Below, one piece after another: positions 1 to 9,499 of a DNA stretch of 58,421 nt. Under the pieces are notes generated by a model. That model was not told where the DNA came from and made no database searches. It saw only the letters and a program-made list of their open reading frames with translations. The DNA is from Lachnospiraceae bacterium (GTDB taxonomy: Bacteria > Bacillota > Clostridia > Lachnospirales > Lachnospiraceae), in assembly GCA_009780115.1 (NCBI GenBank), contig WRAQ01000019.1:1-58421 (forward strand), given 5' to 3'. The position numbers and the translations under genes were made by a program. Numbering within the stretch: position 1 is the stretch's first letter; each line of letters opens with the position of its first letter.

Positions 1-1410
1 CCTGACACCCTGATCTGTTAATGAATCGAAGCGGCTGGTTTGAGCTACAAATGGTATTTCACTATGATACATCGCAATAAAATCGAGTAGGAATTGAAGC
101 TCGACTACCAGGGCACCCTGATCGCCCATACGAGTAACTCTAGTTGGCGGTACGCGCCCGATTCCAATCCGTTGGCCTTCGCTATACATCTCCCATAATG
201 CTCTTTCAACTGCATAAATCCGTGATATTTCAAACCAAGTCCGACGGTCAATATTGCCTGTTTGCGGCAGATTATATAATCCCTGGAATACGCGGACAGA
301 GTTTGTCGTTTGCGGCCCAAATACACCATCAACCGGATTGATGATAATATTCGTGTACCGCCCCAAAATGCGATTCAGGTATAGCTGCATTGTACGGACA
401 GCATCACCGCGTGTCCCCTGAGTTAAGGTATAACCGGGCCAGGAATCAAGTATCCCGCCGAAGTTTTCACAGATTCGCAATTCCAAATTATGCTTAAAAT
501 ATTTATTTATAATTTGCCATGCATTCATTCCACGATCCCTTGCATCATAGAACGAGCCCCATTGCGACAGGCGGCCGGGGATATTTACACGTATACCATC
601 ATTATATAAGGATAGAAAAGGTTCTTTATGCCCAATAATCGCCAAATAATTGTCAAAAATCTTGTCAACTATTGCACTTATTCTCGCACCGATTACTCCA
701 TTATGGACATATTTTTGATCCATAAAAGTCTCACTGGTTATATCATAATTCCGGCCTCTTTTCCGGTAAAATTCCGTATAAATACGGTTCAATGTAAATG
801 AAATAATGCAATAGACATTGGCTATTATAGCTTCTTCCGGCCATTCATCGAAAATTTCATGAGAAGTTACATTTTTAATATAGGTCATATAAGGCACTGA
901 AACAGTGGGTGCGGCTGTGTTTTCCTCACGCCCGAGGTGAACACGGACAAAATTGGGAATTGTTACCTCCGGTAAGATACGGGCAACGGGAAACATTTCT
1001 TCTTCACCTGATTGTACTTGCTGAGGTTCTGTGGTTTCATAAAGTTTGTGGCCGCTGATTATCCGCCGCTCAACTACTAACTCTTGGCCAAGGACCAGTG
1101 GGTCCATTTCAATATTCAAAATGGAAGTTGAGGTATCAAAAATCATTACGTCTTCATATAATACAGTCGTGAATCCCGGCGCACGCGCCATAAGTTTGTA
1201 AGTAGCGAAAGGTTTCACCGGCGGGTTTGGTTCCTCCATATACATTTTGTCCGGTGCATCCAGCGCCATCGGCCCCGCCATTCCCTTATCGTCTGTTTGT
1301 ACTTCATAAAGAACTTGACCATCTTCGTTTGAAACCGTAATTGAAACATTACCTAAAACAACTCCCCCGTTAGCCGTGAAAGTTTGAACTTTTAAATATC
1401 CTTTACCCAA
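1..1410 (-). CDS. SpoIID-like, peptidoglycan-binding protein (3' end beyond window)
   Basis: This reading frame is open for 470 codons from a TTG start at 1410 to the window edge, so the C-terminus is missing. The TTG follows GGAG by 7 nt, and an in-frame stop lies just upstream. Residues ~1-110 look like a beta-sandwich of the carboxypeptidase-regulatory type. Residues ~150-325 resemble the SpoIID/LytB domain, with LSQWGSFYDARDRGMNAWQI close to the family's LSQWG motif. Two peptidoglycan-binding type 1 repeats follow, the first around GTRGDAVRTMQLYLNRI and the second truncated at the edge. No signal peptide is visible. Clostridia often encode proteins with this domain order. A role in spore or cell-wall peptidoglycan is inferred from the domains; the exact role is unknown. 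Confidence 0.85.
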   Translation of the reverse strand, partial: MGKGYLKVQTFTANGGVVLGNVSITVSNEDGQVLYEVQTDDKGMAGPMALDAPDKMYMEEPNPPVKPFATYKLMARAPGFTTVLYEDVMIFDTSTSILNIEMDPLVLGQELVVERRIISGHKLYETTEPQQVQSGEEEMFPVARILPEVTIPNFVRVHLGREENTAAPTVSVPYMTYIKNVTSHEIFDEWPEEAIIANVYCIISFTLNRIYTEFYRKRGRNYDITSETFMDQKYVHNGVIGARISAIVDKIFDNYLAIIGHKEPFLSLYNDGIRVNIPGRLSQWGSFYDARDRGMNAWQIINKYFKHNLELRICENFGGILDSWPGYTLTQGTRGDAVRTMQLYLNRILGRYTNIIINPVDGVFGPQTTNSVRVFQGLYNLPQTGNIDRRTWFEISRIYAVERALWEMYSEGQRIGIGRVPPTRVTRMGDQGALVVELQFLLDFIAMYHSEIPFVAQTSRFDSLTDQGVR

Positions 1411-1477
1411 AGCAAATCTCCGTGTACTTGTTTATAACCAGTATATAGCAGGACATGTGTTGCTGTTCATTGAGCGA

Positions 1478-1522
1478 ACAAAAAAGAGACGTCCGTTGAC
1501 TGGTTTAGTCAATTTTCGTCTC
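1478..1522 (-). terminator. Rho-independent terminator after the RNHCP gene
   Basis: GAGACG (1486-1491) pairs with CGTCTC (1517-1522), and an inner TTGACT/AGTCAA pair extends the stem. On the minus strand the stem is followed by a run of T. It ends the DUF1062-RNHCP transcript ahead of the SpoIID-like gene. Confidence 0.75.
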
Positions 1523-1616
1523 GTTTCTATTTTCTTCTACATATTATCTATTAAATATTTGATTTCTGTAATTTGTACAAACAGAAGCACATTGATCTCG
1601 CTTTAATTCTGCCAAG

Positions 1617-2027
1617 TCATCCCCCCATCATTGCCGTCAACTCCTGAATCCGCTCCAACGGAAAAGGCGGCTCGCTTAGTGGTTTCAATGCTATCGACAT
1701 TAGTTTCATCGGGTTATCATCAGCAGCGATACGGTTTTGCTTTAAAACCCCACAATGCTTACAACGATGGATAAGCGCCCATTCGCCCCCTTTTTTGACC
1801 CAAACGCTAATCGGCTCCATATGCCCGCCGCAATCTGCATCACGGTCGCCCGGTTCATCATCAATATGCAGGCTAAATAAGCAATTAGGGCAATGGTTGC
1901 GATGGTCGCTTCCCGCTCCTGCCGGTACTACCATACGGTCGCAAATTTTACATTTAAAGCTTTCGTTACAAGCATTCTTCTTATAATAATCCTTGTCATA
2001 CATTTTTCTTTTATTTTCCCGATTCAA
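1617..2027 (-). CDS. RNHCP domain zinc-binding protein
   Basis: This 136-residue protein carries the signature DHRNHCPNCL at residues 41-50, which names the RNHCP family. Cysteine pairs CKIC (26-29) and CKHC (89-92) flank it and suggest a zinc ribbon. The biochemical role of the family is not established. The start is TTG at 2027, preceded by GGAGG with 6 nt spacing, inside the last codons of the upstream DUF1062 gene. The 17 bp overlap implies translational coupling. The gene ends before a strong terminator at 1478-1522. Confidence 0.85.
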   Translation of the reverse strand: MNRENKRKMYDKDYYKKNACNESFKCKICDRMVVPAGAGSDHRNHCPNCLFSLHIDDEPGDRDADCGGHMEPISVWVKKGGEWALIHRCKHCGVLKQNRIAADDNPMKLMSIALKPLSEPPFPLERIQELTAMMGG

Positions 2028-2640
2028 CTTTATCCTCCATTACTTTTTCTAACTCAATTATTGATTCGAAACCAATATATTTGGAGTTAGCTCCCGTTAA
2101 TATTTTCCTTGCCTTACTTCGCGAAATAGCAAAAATTTCTGCTACAACTTTTTCTGTCCTAAGCTTAAGCCGGTAAGGGTTATGAATTATTAACTGAACT
2201 TTAGCTTCTCTTAGCTTATCAATAGCTTCATCACCCAATTTTTGCAATTGATAATTTACTTCATCGCTAGTGATTTCCGCTTTATTTCTTACAAATAAAT
2301 TTTTGTCCAGGCCGTATTTTAAAGCTGTCTCTGCATCATTTTCCAAAAAGCTTTGATATTCCGTTTCTTTTAATGTTTCACTCCGCATTCTCTCATAAAT
2401 CGTCAGATTATATGTATGTTTGCATTTAGCGCATTGATAAATTAACCAAACATCTAATCTATTACTATTAGCATTAATGCGGAAACATCCGGTGCTTTCA
2501 TAATCACGCTTTTCCCCGCAACCGGCACAATTACGTTTAATCCGGTAAGCTCCTTTGGGAATTATTCTATATTCAATTTTTTCCGCCGCAAATTTAAGAA
2601 CGTCCTTTCGTTCTTGTTGCGATATTAATAAGTGGCTCAT
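2011..2640 (-). CDS. DUF1062 family protein
   Basis: This 209-residue protein matches DUF1062 by its pattern of two CxxC pairs (C38/C41 and C70/C73) around FRINANSNRLDVWLIYQC, a likely zinc ribbon, followed by a helical C-terminal half. The function is unknown. I chose the ATG at 2640 because AGGAG lies 8 nt upstream; the frame is open 12 codons further but has no ribosome binding site there. Its last codons overlap the start of the RNHCP gene, so two small cysteine-rich proteins are made from one transcript. Confidence 0.8.
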   Translation of the reverse strand: MSHLLISQQERKDVLKFAAEKIEYRIIPKGAYRIKRNCAGCGEKRDYESTGCFRINANSNRLDVWLIYQCAKCKHTYNLTIYERMRSETLKETEYQSFLENDAETALKYGLDKNLFVRNKAEITSDEVNYQLQKLGDEAIDKLREAKVQLIIHNPYRLKLRTEKVVAEIFAISRSKARKILTGANSKYIGFESIIELEKVMEDKVESGK

Positions 2641-2808
2641 TTTGCATCTCCTAAGATTTTTAGTGGGAGAATGCAAAGGCCATTACATATGATGCAAGGT
2701 CAAAAGGTCATGTGTTTTATGCTCTCAAAAGCATGACATTGGAACCAGTACAACATGTCAAGATATCTCTCTGCAATAGCCTCTGCTATGCAAAATTAGC
2801 CGGAGTAG
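2641..2808. other. Intergenic spacer, nothing assigned
   Basis: This 168 bp spacer lies between the DUF1062 gene and a membrane-protein gene. I see no convincing hairpin or promoter. A plus-strand frame stays open through it but has no start codon or ribosome binding site. Confidence 0.4.
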
Positions 2809-3450
2809 TCAAAATATATTTTCCTTTCGGTGGTATAATAAAAACGATAAACCTAAAAACATGTAGCTAAAATAAAATGATGCTGCCGAAGTAAAAGCAG
2901 AAATATAAACGTTATTGTTAATTACATAAGCATATGAAACATCGGGGAAACTTAAGCGCCCAACTTCAACAATAACGAATGCTAAACAAACTAAAACAAG
3001 CCAATATCCTGATTTCATTTTCTCAAAAACAGTTAAACTATACACAGTAACAAGAATAGAGGATATTGATAACTCAAGCCATGTATATTCGATTGAAAAT
3101 TTACCTTCGTACAAGAAAATATAAGCTGTTTTTTGAATTGCACTAGCTAAAAATAGCGAAATCGGGATAATCATTAGTTTAAGGCATGTATTTATCCGCA
3201 TGATATTAGGTTCTTTACGGCATTCTTCAATTACAAGAAGAACACAGAATATAACTAGGGTTGCCGGTATGAGTAATGCTATCACCGATTCAATTATTGT
3301 CAAAAGACTGGCTGACTCACTAGCCAGCATCGGTAAATGGCTTAATAATATTAATTCACCACTGATAACACTGACTCGCATAAATTGAAATAATAAAACG
3401 ATTGCGGCAAATACTAAAGCTATAATAGAAGCGATTGGTTTTCGTTTCAT
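2809..3450 (-). CDS. Multi-pass membrane protein, unknown
   Basis: This 213-residue, very hydrophobic protein has about six predicted membrane segments, spread from residue ~8 to the C-terminus, separated by short polar loops. The basic N-terminus (MKRKP) fits an inside-in orientation. I recognise no family. The ATG at 3450 is preceded by GGAG at 6 nt; an ATG four codons earlier lacks a site. It is flanked by spacers on both sides and looks monocistronic. Confidence 0.6.
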   Translation of the reverse strand: MKRKPIASIIALVFAAIVLLFQFMRVSVISGELILLSHLPMLASESASLLTIIESVIALLIPATLVIFCVLLVIEECRKEPNIMRINTCLKLMIIPISLFLASAIQKTAYIFLYEGKFSIEYTWLELSISSILVTVYSLTVFEKMKSGYWLVLVCLAFVIVEVGRLSFPDVSYAYVINNNVYISAFTSAASFYFSYMFLGLSFLLYHRKENIF

Positions 3451-3568
3451 CGCGGTCTCCATTTTTTTACATTCTTTTATATACTTCTTTAGATTCTACA
3501 ATAATAATCTACATTTTGTCAAATTTTTAATTAATCTTGGTATTCTATTATTACCGAAAGTCAAAAAA

Positions 3569-4510
3569 TTAATAAAATAATTCAATCTGCTCATTACGGC
3601 AAGACTTTATCTCCCGCATACAAATTTTGTCATTTTCATATGTGTCACCGGAAATAAAAGGGGAGTGCAAATTATGTTTTTCGTAGTTTATATCAACATT
3701 ATGTTTATTGTAATTCGCATAACAATATAAGCAGCCATTCTTGCAAGTATTGTACATTCCAATATCAATACTGGTCACACACCCGCACTCTTTGCGCTGA
3801 TTTTTGTCTTTTCCGATATCCAAACCACTATCTAGAAGTTTCTTAAACAATCGGTCATCTATACAACACGCCGGCTCAATACCGAACTGTTTTAAGTCAA
3901 GTTCTACGGCACAGGTATCGATATTTAAACCATTCGTTATTGCTATCTCAGCGAGCTGCGAACTCATTTTTATTTGGGAGGCGGAGTCAAAATCTTTTAA
4001 TGCCAATTTCTTTATATTACCCTTTACACCGCGATAATCTTTATTAATAAAGCTAAAGGTAACTTTTTTAGTATAATCCCTTAATTCATCGGCAATTTTC
4101 CCAAAGGCATTAATATGATAATCATATGTATATTTTTCGCTGATAAAAATCGGGTCGTAACGCCAAATAACCCGCTCCGGGCCAATTATGTCAGCCAGAC
4201 ACTTAAATGATTGTAAAATATCACTTGTTTTAGGCGGAAGATTCGATTCGATATCAGTTCCATATGGGGTAATTGTAAATTGAAAATAATATACATAATT
4301 AATTAACTTATCTATTTTATCCAGCATTGGCAAAGGATTTTTCGTCCAAAAAACAATCCCGTCTATCACATCAGGCTTTAAATTTACTTTACTTACTTGG
4401 TGGAAATTCATTGGATTTCGTACCAGAACAAACCCTTCTTTGACCCGGTTAAAAAACCAGTCTGAATAAAATGAGGGTATGTCTGTTCTCCGGCTTGCGC
4501 TGATTATCAT
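3569..4510 (-). CDS. DUF1848 family protein
   Basis: This 313-residue protein begins MIISASRRTDIP and ends in a cysteine cluster at ~237-266, including DIGMYNTCKNGCLYCYAN. Both are hallmarks of DUF1848. The clustered cysteines resemble those that hold iron-sulfur clusters in radical-SAM-like enzymes, but the family has no established reaction. The motif FWTKNP (~54-59) and the FQFTITPYG strand fit the family fold. The start at 4510 has AAAGGA upstream. It sits alone, convergent with nothing and downstream of the tuf terminator. Confidence 0.85.
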   Translation of the reverse strand: MIISASRRTDIPSFYSDWFFNRVKEGFVLVRNPMNFHQVSKVNLKPDVIDGIVFWTKNPLPMLDKIDKLINYVYYFQFTITPYGTDIESNLPPKTSDILQSFKCLADIIGPERVIWRYDPIFISEKYTYDYHINAFGKIADELRDYTKKVTFSFINKDYRGVKGNIKKLALKDFDSASQIKMSSQLAEIAITNGLNIDTCAVELDLKQFGIEPACCIDDRLFKKLLDSGLDIGKDKNQRKECGCVTSIDIGMYNTCKNGCLYCYANYNKHNVDINYEKHNLHSPFISGDTYENDKICMREIKSCRNEQIELFY

Positions 4511-4585
4511 TTTAAGGCATTTCCTTTATGCTGAGAGTATTTATATAATATATTGTATTACGTTTTTTGGTTTTTATCAAATACA

Positions 4586-4627
4586 CGAAAAAAAGCGCAA
4601 GCCCTTATTATACCAAGGCTTGCGCTT
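4586..4627 (-). terminator. Terminator of the str/tuf operon
   Basis: AAGCGCAAGCC (4593-4603) pairs perfectly with GGCTTGCGCTT (4617-4627), an 11 bp stem. On the minus strand it is followed by a T run. It closes the rplJ-to-tuf block 24 bp after the tuf stop codon. Confidence 0.9.
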
Positions 4628-4650
4628 TATCTTTATTTCAAGTTTGATTA

Positions 4651-5844
4651 TTAATCAAGCAATGTTGCGACCCTGCCTGAACCAACGGTTCTTCCGCCTT
4701 CACGAATCGCGAAGGTAAGACCTTGATCCATTGCGATGGGGTGAATTAGGTCGATGGTCATTTCGATATTATCGCCGGGCATACACATTTCAACGCCGGC
4801 AGGAAGATTGCAAACGCCGGTTACGTCGGTAGTTCTGAAGTAGAACTGAGGACGGTAGTTGTTGAAGAAAGGTGTATGACGGCCACCCTCGTCTTTGGTC
4901 AGAACGTAAACCTGGGCAGTGAATTTCGTATGGCATTTGATTGAGCCGGGTTTTGCCAGAACTTGTCCACGCTCGATTTCATCCCTTGCTACACCACGAA
5001 GCAGTGCGCCGATGTTGTCGCCCGCTTGAGCATCATCAAGCAGTTTGCGGAACATTTCGATACCGGTACAAACAACTTTTCTGGTTTCTTCTTTGATACC
5101 AATGATTTCGACTTCTTCTGATACTTTCAAGACACCGGCTTCAACTCTTCCGGTTGCAACAGTACCACGGCCGGTAATTGAGAATACGTCTTCAACCGGC
5201 ATAAGGAAAGGCTTGTCCTTGTCACGTTGAGGGTCCGGAATCCATGAGTCAACCGCTTCCATCAGTTCAAGAATCTTGTCGCCCCATTCGCCGGACGGAT
5301 CTTCTAATGCTTTGAGGGCTGAACCTTGGATAATCGGGGTGTCATCACCGGGGAAATCATACTCGCTAAGCAGTTCACGGATTTCCATATCAACAAGTTC
5401 AAGTAATTCCGGATCATCAACCGCATCACATTTGTTCATGAAAACAACGATGTAAGGAACACCAACCTGACGGGATAAAAGGATATGCTCTTTAGTTTGA
5501 GCCATAACACCGTCGGTAGCAGCAACTACGAGAATTGCGCCGTCCATTTGAGCCGCACCGGTAATCATGTTCTTAACATAGTCAGCATGTCCGGGGCAGT
5601 CAACGTGTGCATAGTGACGATTAGTTGATTCATATTCTACGTGGGAAGTAGAGATGGTGATACCTCTCTCTTTTTCTTCCGGTGCTTTGTCGATTTTGTC
5701 AAATGCTACTGCTTCGCCAGTGCCGAGTCTCTGATGCAGAGTTTTGGTAATAGCAGCAGTTAAAGTGGTTTTTCCATGGTCAACGTGACCAATGGTCCCA
5801 ATATTACAATGGGGTTTGTTACGTTCAAATTTCGCTTTAGCCAT
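4651..5844 (-). CDS. tuf: Elongation factor Tu
   Basis: EF-Tu is the GTPase that delivers aminoacyl-tRNA to the ribosome. The 397-residue length is standard. The P-loop GHVDHGKTT (~19-27), the switch segment [12 protein letters not shown] and the guanine-specificity motif NKCD are all present, followed by the two beta-barrel domains. The ATG at 5844 has AGGAGG nearby. It is the last gene of the fusA-tuf segment and has its own promoter at 5921-5949, which fits the high demand for EF-Tu. The terminator at 4586-4627 follows. Confidence 0.98.
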   Translation of the reverse strand: MAKAKFERNKPHCNIGTIGHVDHGKTTLTAAITKTLHQRLGTGEAVAFDKIDKAPEEKERGITISTSHVEYESTNRHYAHVDCPGHADYVKNMITGAAQMDGAILVVAATDGVMAQTKEHILLSRQVGVPYIVVFMNKCDAVDDPELLELVDMEIRELLSEYDFPGDDTPIIQGSALKALEDPSGEWGDKILELMEAVDSWIPDPQRDKDKPFLMPVEDVFSITGRGTVATGRVEAGVLKVSEEVEIIGIKEETRKVVCTGIEMFRKLLDDAQAGDNIGALLRGVARDEIERGQVLAKPGSIKCHTKFTAQVYVLTKDEGGRHTPFFNNYRPQFYFRTTDVTGVCNLPAGVEMCMPGDNIEMTIDLIHPIAMDQGLTFAIREGGRTVGSGRVATLLD

Positions 5845-5920
5845 TTCTAAAGTCCTCCTTAATGATTTGCATAATATTAGTTTTAAATTACTTTTTCATA
5901 AAATTGAATCGGCACTATTG

Positions 5921-5949
5921 ATTATATTAGATATTTCCAATATTTTCAA
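5921..5949 (-). promoter_or_regulatory. tuf promoter (sigma-A type)
   Basis: On the minus strand, TTGAAA (5949-5944) and TATAAT (5926-5921) are separated by 17 bp. This near-consensus promoter lies in the 142 bp fusA-tuf spacer, about 80 bp before the tuf start. Confidence 0.75.
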
Positions 5950-5986
5950 GCTAAATCTTTAATAATCAATACAAATACCGTCTAAT

Positions 5987-8104
5987 TTAAAAAGATTTCA
6001 CCGATAAAACCTTCTCTTGAATGCTCTTCGGTACTTGCTCGTACTTTTCAAAGAACATTGAGTAGTTTCCGCGGCCTTGGGTCTTGCTTCGCAGGTCAGT
6101 CGCATAACCAAACATTTCGGAAAGGGGTACGAAACCTCTGACCATTTTGCCGCCGCTGATATCGTCCATTCCTTCAATCCGCCCGCGCCGGGAGTTCATA
6201 TCACCGATAACATCACCCATATATTCTTCCGGCATCGTTACTTCAACTTTCATAATCGGCTCAAGTAATACCGCACCTGCTTTTTTCATCGCATCCTTGA
6301 ATGCAAGGGAACCGGCGATATGGAAAGCAAGCTCTGATGAATCAACATCATGATAGGTGCCATCGTATACATTGGCATAAACACCAACAACGGGATAACC
6401 GCCCAGGATACCGGCTTTGGTTGCTTCTTCGATACCACGGCCGACCGCCGGAATATATTCCTTGGGAATCGCACCGCCAACAACACTGGATTCGAACTTG
6501 AACAGTTCTTCACCATTAGCATCCATCGGGGCAAAGCGGACTTTACAATGGCCATATTGGCCGCGGCCGCCGGACTGCTTGGCATATTTTGAATCAACTT
6601 CAACTTCGTTTGTAAACGATTCTTTGTAAGCAACTTGCGGGGCACCAACATTGGCTTCTACCTTGAACTCGCGCAAAAGACGATCAACGATTATCTCGAG
6701 ATGGAGTTCGCCCATTCCGGCGATAATAGTCTGCCCGGTTTCGGGATTGGTATGAGCTCTAAAAGTAGGGTCTTCTTCCGAAAGTTTCGCCAGGGCTTCA
6801 CCCATTTTTTGTTGCCCGATTTTGGTTTTCGGTTCAATTGCAAGTTCGATAACCGGCTCCGGAAATTCCATTGATTCCAAAATAACCGGGGAACTCTCAT
6901 CACAGATTGTATCACCGGTAGTGGTTGATTTGAAACCAACTGCCGCGGCGATATCCCCGGAATAAACTTTGCTTATTTCTTCACGTTTGTTGGCGTGCAT
7001 CTGAAGGATACGGCCAACCCGCTCTTTTTTACCCCTTGATGCATTTAAAACATAAGAACCGGAGTCCATTGTTCCGGAATAAACCCGGATGAAAGCCAGT
7101 TTGCCGACAAAAGGGTCGGTCATAATCTTGAATGCAAGGGCTGAAAAGGGTTCTTCATCTGATGAATGCCTTTCAACAGGATTGCCGTCAAGGTCTACCC
7201 CTTGAATCGAAGCAATATCGGTCGGGGATGGCATAAACTCAAGGATTGCATCAAGAAGCTTCTGCACGCCGCGGTTACGATAAGCCGTTCCGCAACAAAC
7301 CGGGATACACCGGCACTCGCAGGTCCCTTTCCTTAAAGCCGCCTTAAGCTCTTCCAAACCAGGCTCTTGCTCTTCCAAATACATCGTCATCAGGTCATCA
7401 TCAAGCTCACATATTTTTTCGATAAGTTCGGCACGATAGGTTTCCGCTTCGTCTAAAAGTTCTGCCGGAATATCGATAACACTTATGTCCTCACCTTTAT
7501 CGTCATTCGTAATATAAGCTTTCATTTCAAACAGGTCAACGACACCTTTAAAGCTGTCTTCTTTACCAATCGGTATTTGCAGGATAATGGTGTTTTTACC
7601 TAATTTAGTTTTAATTTGTCCGACAGCACCATAAAAATCGGCACCCAAAATGTCCATCTTATTGATAAAAGCCATTCGCGGGACATTATAGGTATCGGCT
7701 TGGCGCCATACATTTTCTGATTGTGGTTCTACTCCGCCTTTTGCACAAAATACACCGACTGCACCGTCAAGTACACGCAATGACCGCTCTACTTCAACAG
7801 TAAAGTCTACGTGTCCGGGAGTATCGATAATATTAATTCGATGCGGGGGTGCGCCCGGTTTGGCTTTGGCATTTTCTTGCAAAGTCCAGTGACATGTGGT
7901 TGCCGCTGATGTGATGGTAATCCCTCTTTCCTGCTCCTGTTCCATCCAGTCCATGGTGGCTGTGCCTTCATGGGTATCACCGAGTTTGTAATTTACCCCG
8001 GTATAAAACAGGATCCGTTCTGACAGAGTCGTCTTACCGGCATCGATATGGGCCATAATACCAATGTTTCTGGTCCTCTCCAGCGGATATTCTCTTCCAG
8101 CCAA
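5987..8104 (-). CDS. fusA: Elongation factor G
   Basis: EF-G is the translocation GTPase. At 705 residues it has the family length. It shows the P-loop AHIDAGKTT (~18-26), DTPGHVDF and NKMD, and the tail domains IV and V (for example [20 protein letters not shown]). The start is TTG at 8104, giving [15 protein letters not shown]. The preceding AGGAGG supports it, and homologues begin at this point. The 144 bp spacer before it holds structured element A. It is co-transcribed with rpsG. Confidence 0.97.
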   Translation of the reverse strand: MAGREYPLERTRNIGIMAHIDAGKTTLSERILFYTGVNYKLGDTHEGTATMDWMEQEQERGITITSAATTCHWTLQENAKAKPGAPPHRINIIDTPGHVDFTVEVERSLRVLDGAVGVFCAKGGVEPQSENVWRQADTYNVPRMAFINKMDILGADFYGAVGQIKTKLGKNTIILQIPIGKEDSFKGVVDLFEMKAYITNDDKGEDISVIDIPAELLDEAETYRAELIEKICELDDDLMTMYLEEQEPGLEELKAALRKGTCECRCIPVCCGTAYRNRGVQKLLDAILEFMPSPTDIASIQGVDLDGNPVERHSSDEEPFSALAFKIMTDPFVGKLAFIRVYSGTMDSGSYVLNASRGKKERVGRILQMHANKREEISKVYSGDIAAAVGFKSTTTGDTICDESSPVILESMEFPEPVIELAIEPKTKIGQQKMGEALAKLSEEDPTFRAHTNPETGQTIIAGMGELHLEIIVDRLLREFKVEANVGAPQVAYKESFTNEVEVDSKYAKQSGGRGQYGHCKVRFAPMDANGEELFKFESSVVGGAIPKEYIPAVGRGIEEATKAGILGGYPVVGVYANVYDGTYHDVDSSELAFHIAGSLAFKDAMKKAGAVLLEPIMKVEVTMPEEYMGDVIGDMNSRRGRIEGMDDISGGKMVRGFVPLSEMFGYATDLRSKTQGRGNYSMFFEKYEQVPKSIQEKVLSVKSF

Positions 8105-8132
8105 AATTTAAGTCCTCCTAAAAACTTTATAT

Positions 8133-8241
8133 CGGGTATGAGGTCACCCATACCCGCTGTGCGAGTCGCGTTTGCCTTCGAGGATTCGGGATTCACTCCC
8201 GATATCCGAGTGTATAAGGCAAAAACTTCAAATCGCGGCTC
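8133..8241 (-). repeat. Structured intergenic element A (family 2, copy 1)
   Basis: This lies in the rpsG-fusA spacer. CGGGTATG (8133-8140) pairs with CATACCCG (8149-8156). A second compound hairpin follows: GAGTCGCG (8163-8170) with CGCGGCTC (8234-8241), TTTGCCTT (8171-8178) with AAGGCAAA (8216-8223), and TCGGGA (8186-8191) with TCCCGA (8197-8202). Element B at 17471-17580 shares sequence and layout. I cannot tell whether it acts as DNA (mobile palindrome) or as RNA. Confidence 0.8.
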
Positions 8242-8248
8242 TGTAAAT

Positions 8249-8719
8249 TTAGAAACGATAGTGGGCAAAAGCTTTGTTCGCTTCGGCCATTTTGTGCATA
8301 TCTTCTTTACGCTTTACAGCGGCACCGGTATTGTTTGACGCATCGACGATCTCATTTGCTAAACGATCTTCCATTGTCTTTTCCCCGCGTTTCCGTGAAA
8401 ACGAGGTCAACCACCTAAGTGCTAAAGCCTGACGTCTGTCAACCCGGACCTCAATCGGTACTTGATAGGTGGCACCGCCGATACGGCGGGCTTTTACCTC
8501 AAGGGCCGGCATGATGTTAGTCATTGCCGCTTCAAATACTTCAAGGGCCGGTTTTCCCGCCTTGGCTTCAACTTTCGCGAATGCTCCATAGACAATCTTT
8601 TGGGCAACACCTTTTTTACCATCCAACATGATGTTGTTGATTAATTTGGTGACGACCTTATCATTGTACAAAGGATCCGCTAAGATATCTCGTTTGGGTA
8701 TATGTCCTTTACGTGGCAC
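8249..8719 (-). CDS. rpsG: 30S ribosomal protein S7
   Basis: S7 nucleates assembly of the 3' domain of 16S rRNA. The 156-residue length and the sequences [20 protein letters not shown] and [14 protein letters not shown] are typical. Translation starts at GTG (8719) after GGGAGG. It lies between rpsL and fusA, the usual str order. The spacers on both sides are long for this operon (313 bp upstream, 144 bp downstream) and contain palindromic elements. Confidence 0.97.
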   Translation of the reverse strand: MPRKGHIPKRDILADPLYNDKVVTKLINNIMLDGKKGVAQKIVYGAFAKVEAKAGKPALEVFEAAMTNIMPALEVKARRIGGATYQVPIEVRVDRRQALALRWLTSFSRKRGEKTMEDRLANEIVDASNNTGAAVKRKEDMHKMAEANKAFAHYRF

Positions 8720-8740
8720 GTTCTTCCCTCCTTATTTATA

Positions 8741-8878
8741 TTACAGTTCAGCCATGCAAAATTTGGGAGGTAATAATGCGAAAGCTTGCTTACGCAATCA
8801 TTTACCGAGTAAATTTTATATGGCGTTCTGCCTTAGCGAGATTTTGTTTTATAAAACCGAGCTATGGCTGAACTGTAA
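8741..8878. repeat. 138 bp palindromic element D1 with 15 bp terminal inverted repeats
   Basis: TTACAGTTCAGCCAT (8741-8755) is repeated exactly inverted at 8864-8878. Inside, AAAATTT (about 8758) pairs with AAATTTT (about 8814), and smaller stems such as GCG/CGC nest within. It fills the middle of the 313 bp rpsL-rpsG spacer. The terminal repeats resemble those of a MITE, but I could not see a clear target duplication. The outer 11 bases recur at 21279 and 33449. Confidence 0.8.
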
Positions 8879-9032
8879 ATGTCCAATAAATCACAGGTAC
8901 TCACATTTTACGTTAATACTAATGTGTTATGCCGGATAATGGTAAAACAAAATCCAACACTTTATTAGTTTCAATAAAAGCAAGTAGTCATTAATTACGT
9001 TACTTTTAACTGCGAAGCAGTGAGTAACTTAA
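8879..9032. other. Remainder of the rpsL-rpsG spacer
   Basis: I see no gene here. Short AT-rich stretches and a weak repeat of TTACTTTTAACTG/CAGTGAGTAA near 9000-9025 could form a small hairpin just after rpsL. Confidence 0.4.
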
Positions 9033-9452
9033 TTATTTCGCGGCTTTCGGTCTCTTTGAACCATATTTGGAACGAGCCTGCCGTCTGTTAGCGACACCGG
9101 CGGTATCGAGGGTACCTCTAATGATATGATACCTTGTACCGGGTAAGTCTCTAACCCTGCCGCCTCTGATCAGAACCACGCTATGCTCTTGCAAGTTGTG
9201 GCCTTCACCGGGAATATAGCTGGTAACTTCGATTCCGTTGCTTAAACGGACTCTGGCAATTTTCCGCAGTGCCGAGTTCGGCTTCTTCGGGGTAGCTGTT
9301 TTAACTGCTGTACAAACACCGCGTTTCTGCGGGGAAGAAGCTTCAATGGTCTTCTTGCGCAGTGAATTAACGCTTTTTTGCAGTGCCGGTGCAGTTGACT
9401 TCTTGACAGAAGTCTGGCGACCCTTTCTGACTAACTGGTTAAATGTTGGCAT
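9033..9452 (-). CDS. rpsL: 30S ribosomal protein S12
   Basis: S12 sits at the decoding centre and sets translational accuracy. The 139-residue protein has the longer Firmicutes N-terminal segment before PQKRGVC. The loop [11 protein letters not shown] is intact, with Lys56 matching E. coli Lys43 (Met counted). The second loop reads [13 protein letters not shown], so Arg101 stands where E. coli has Lys88. The start ATG at 9452 follows AGGAGG. It follows rpoC across a 195 bp spacer with element C. Confidence 0.97.
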   Translation of the reverse strand: MPTFNQLVRKGRQTSVKKSTAPALQKSVNSLRKKTIEASSPQKRGVCTAVKTATPKKPNSALRKIARVRLSNGIEVTSYIPGEGHNLQEHSVVLIRGGRVRDLPGTRYHIIRGTLDTAGVANRRQARSKYGSKRPKAAK

Positions 9453-9499
9453 TCAGTTTTACCTCCTTTTCTTAGTTTTTATATTTAAAACACTTGGTC

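Noticed and set aside
2675-2815. A plus-strand open stretch that reads like protein (AKAITYDARSKGHVFYALKS)
   Set aside because: It has no start codon or ribosome binding site, and I recognise no family. It might be a gene remnant, but support is too weak.
6286-6651. A long antisense open frame inside fusA
   Set aside because: It overlaps the well-supported EF-G frame and shows no ribosome binding site or known motif; it is a shadow.
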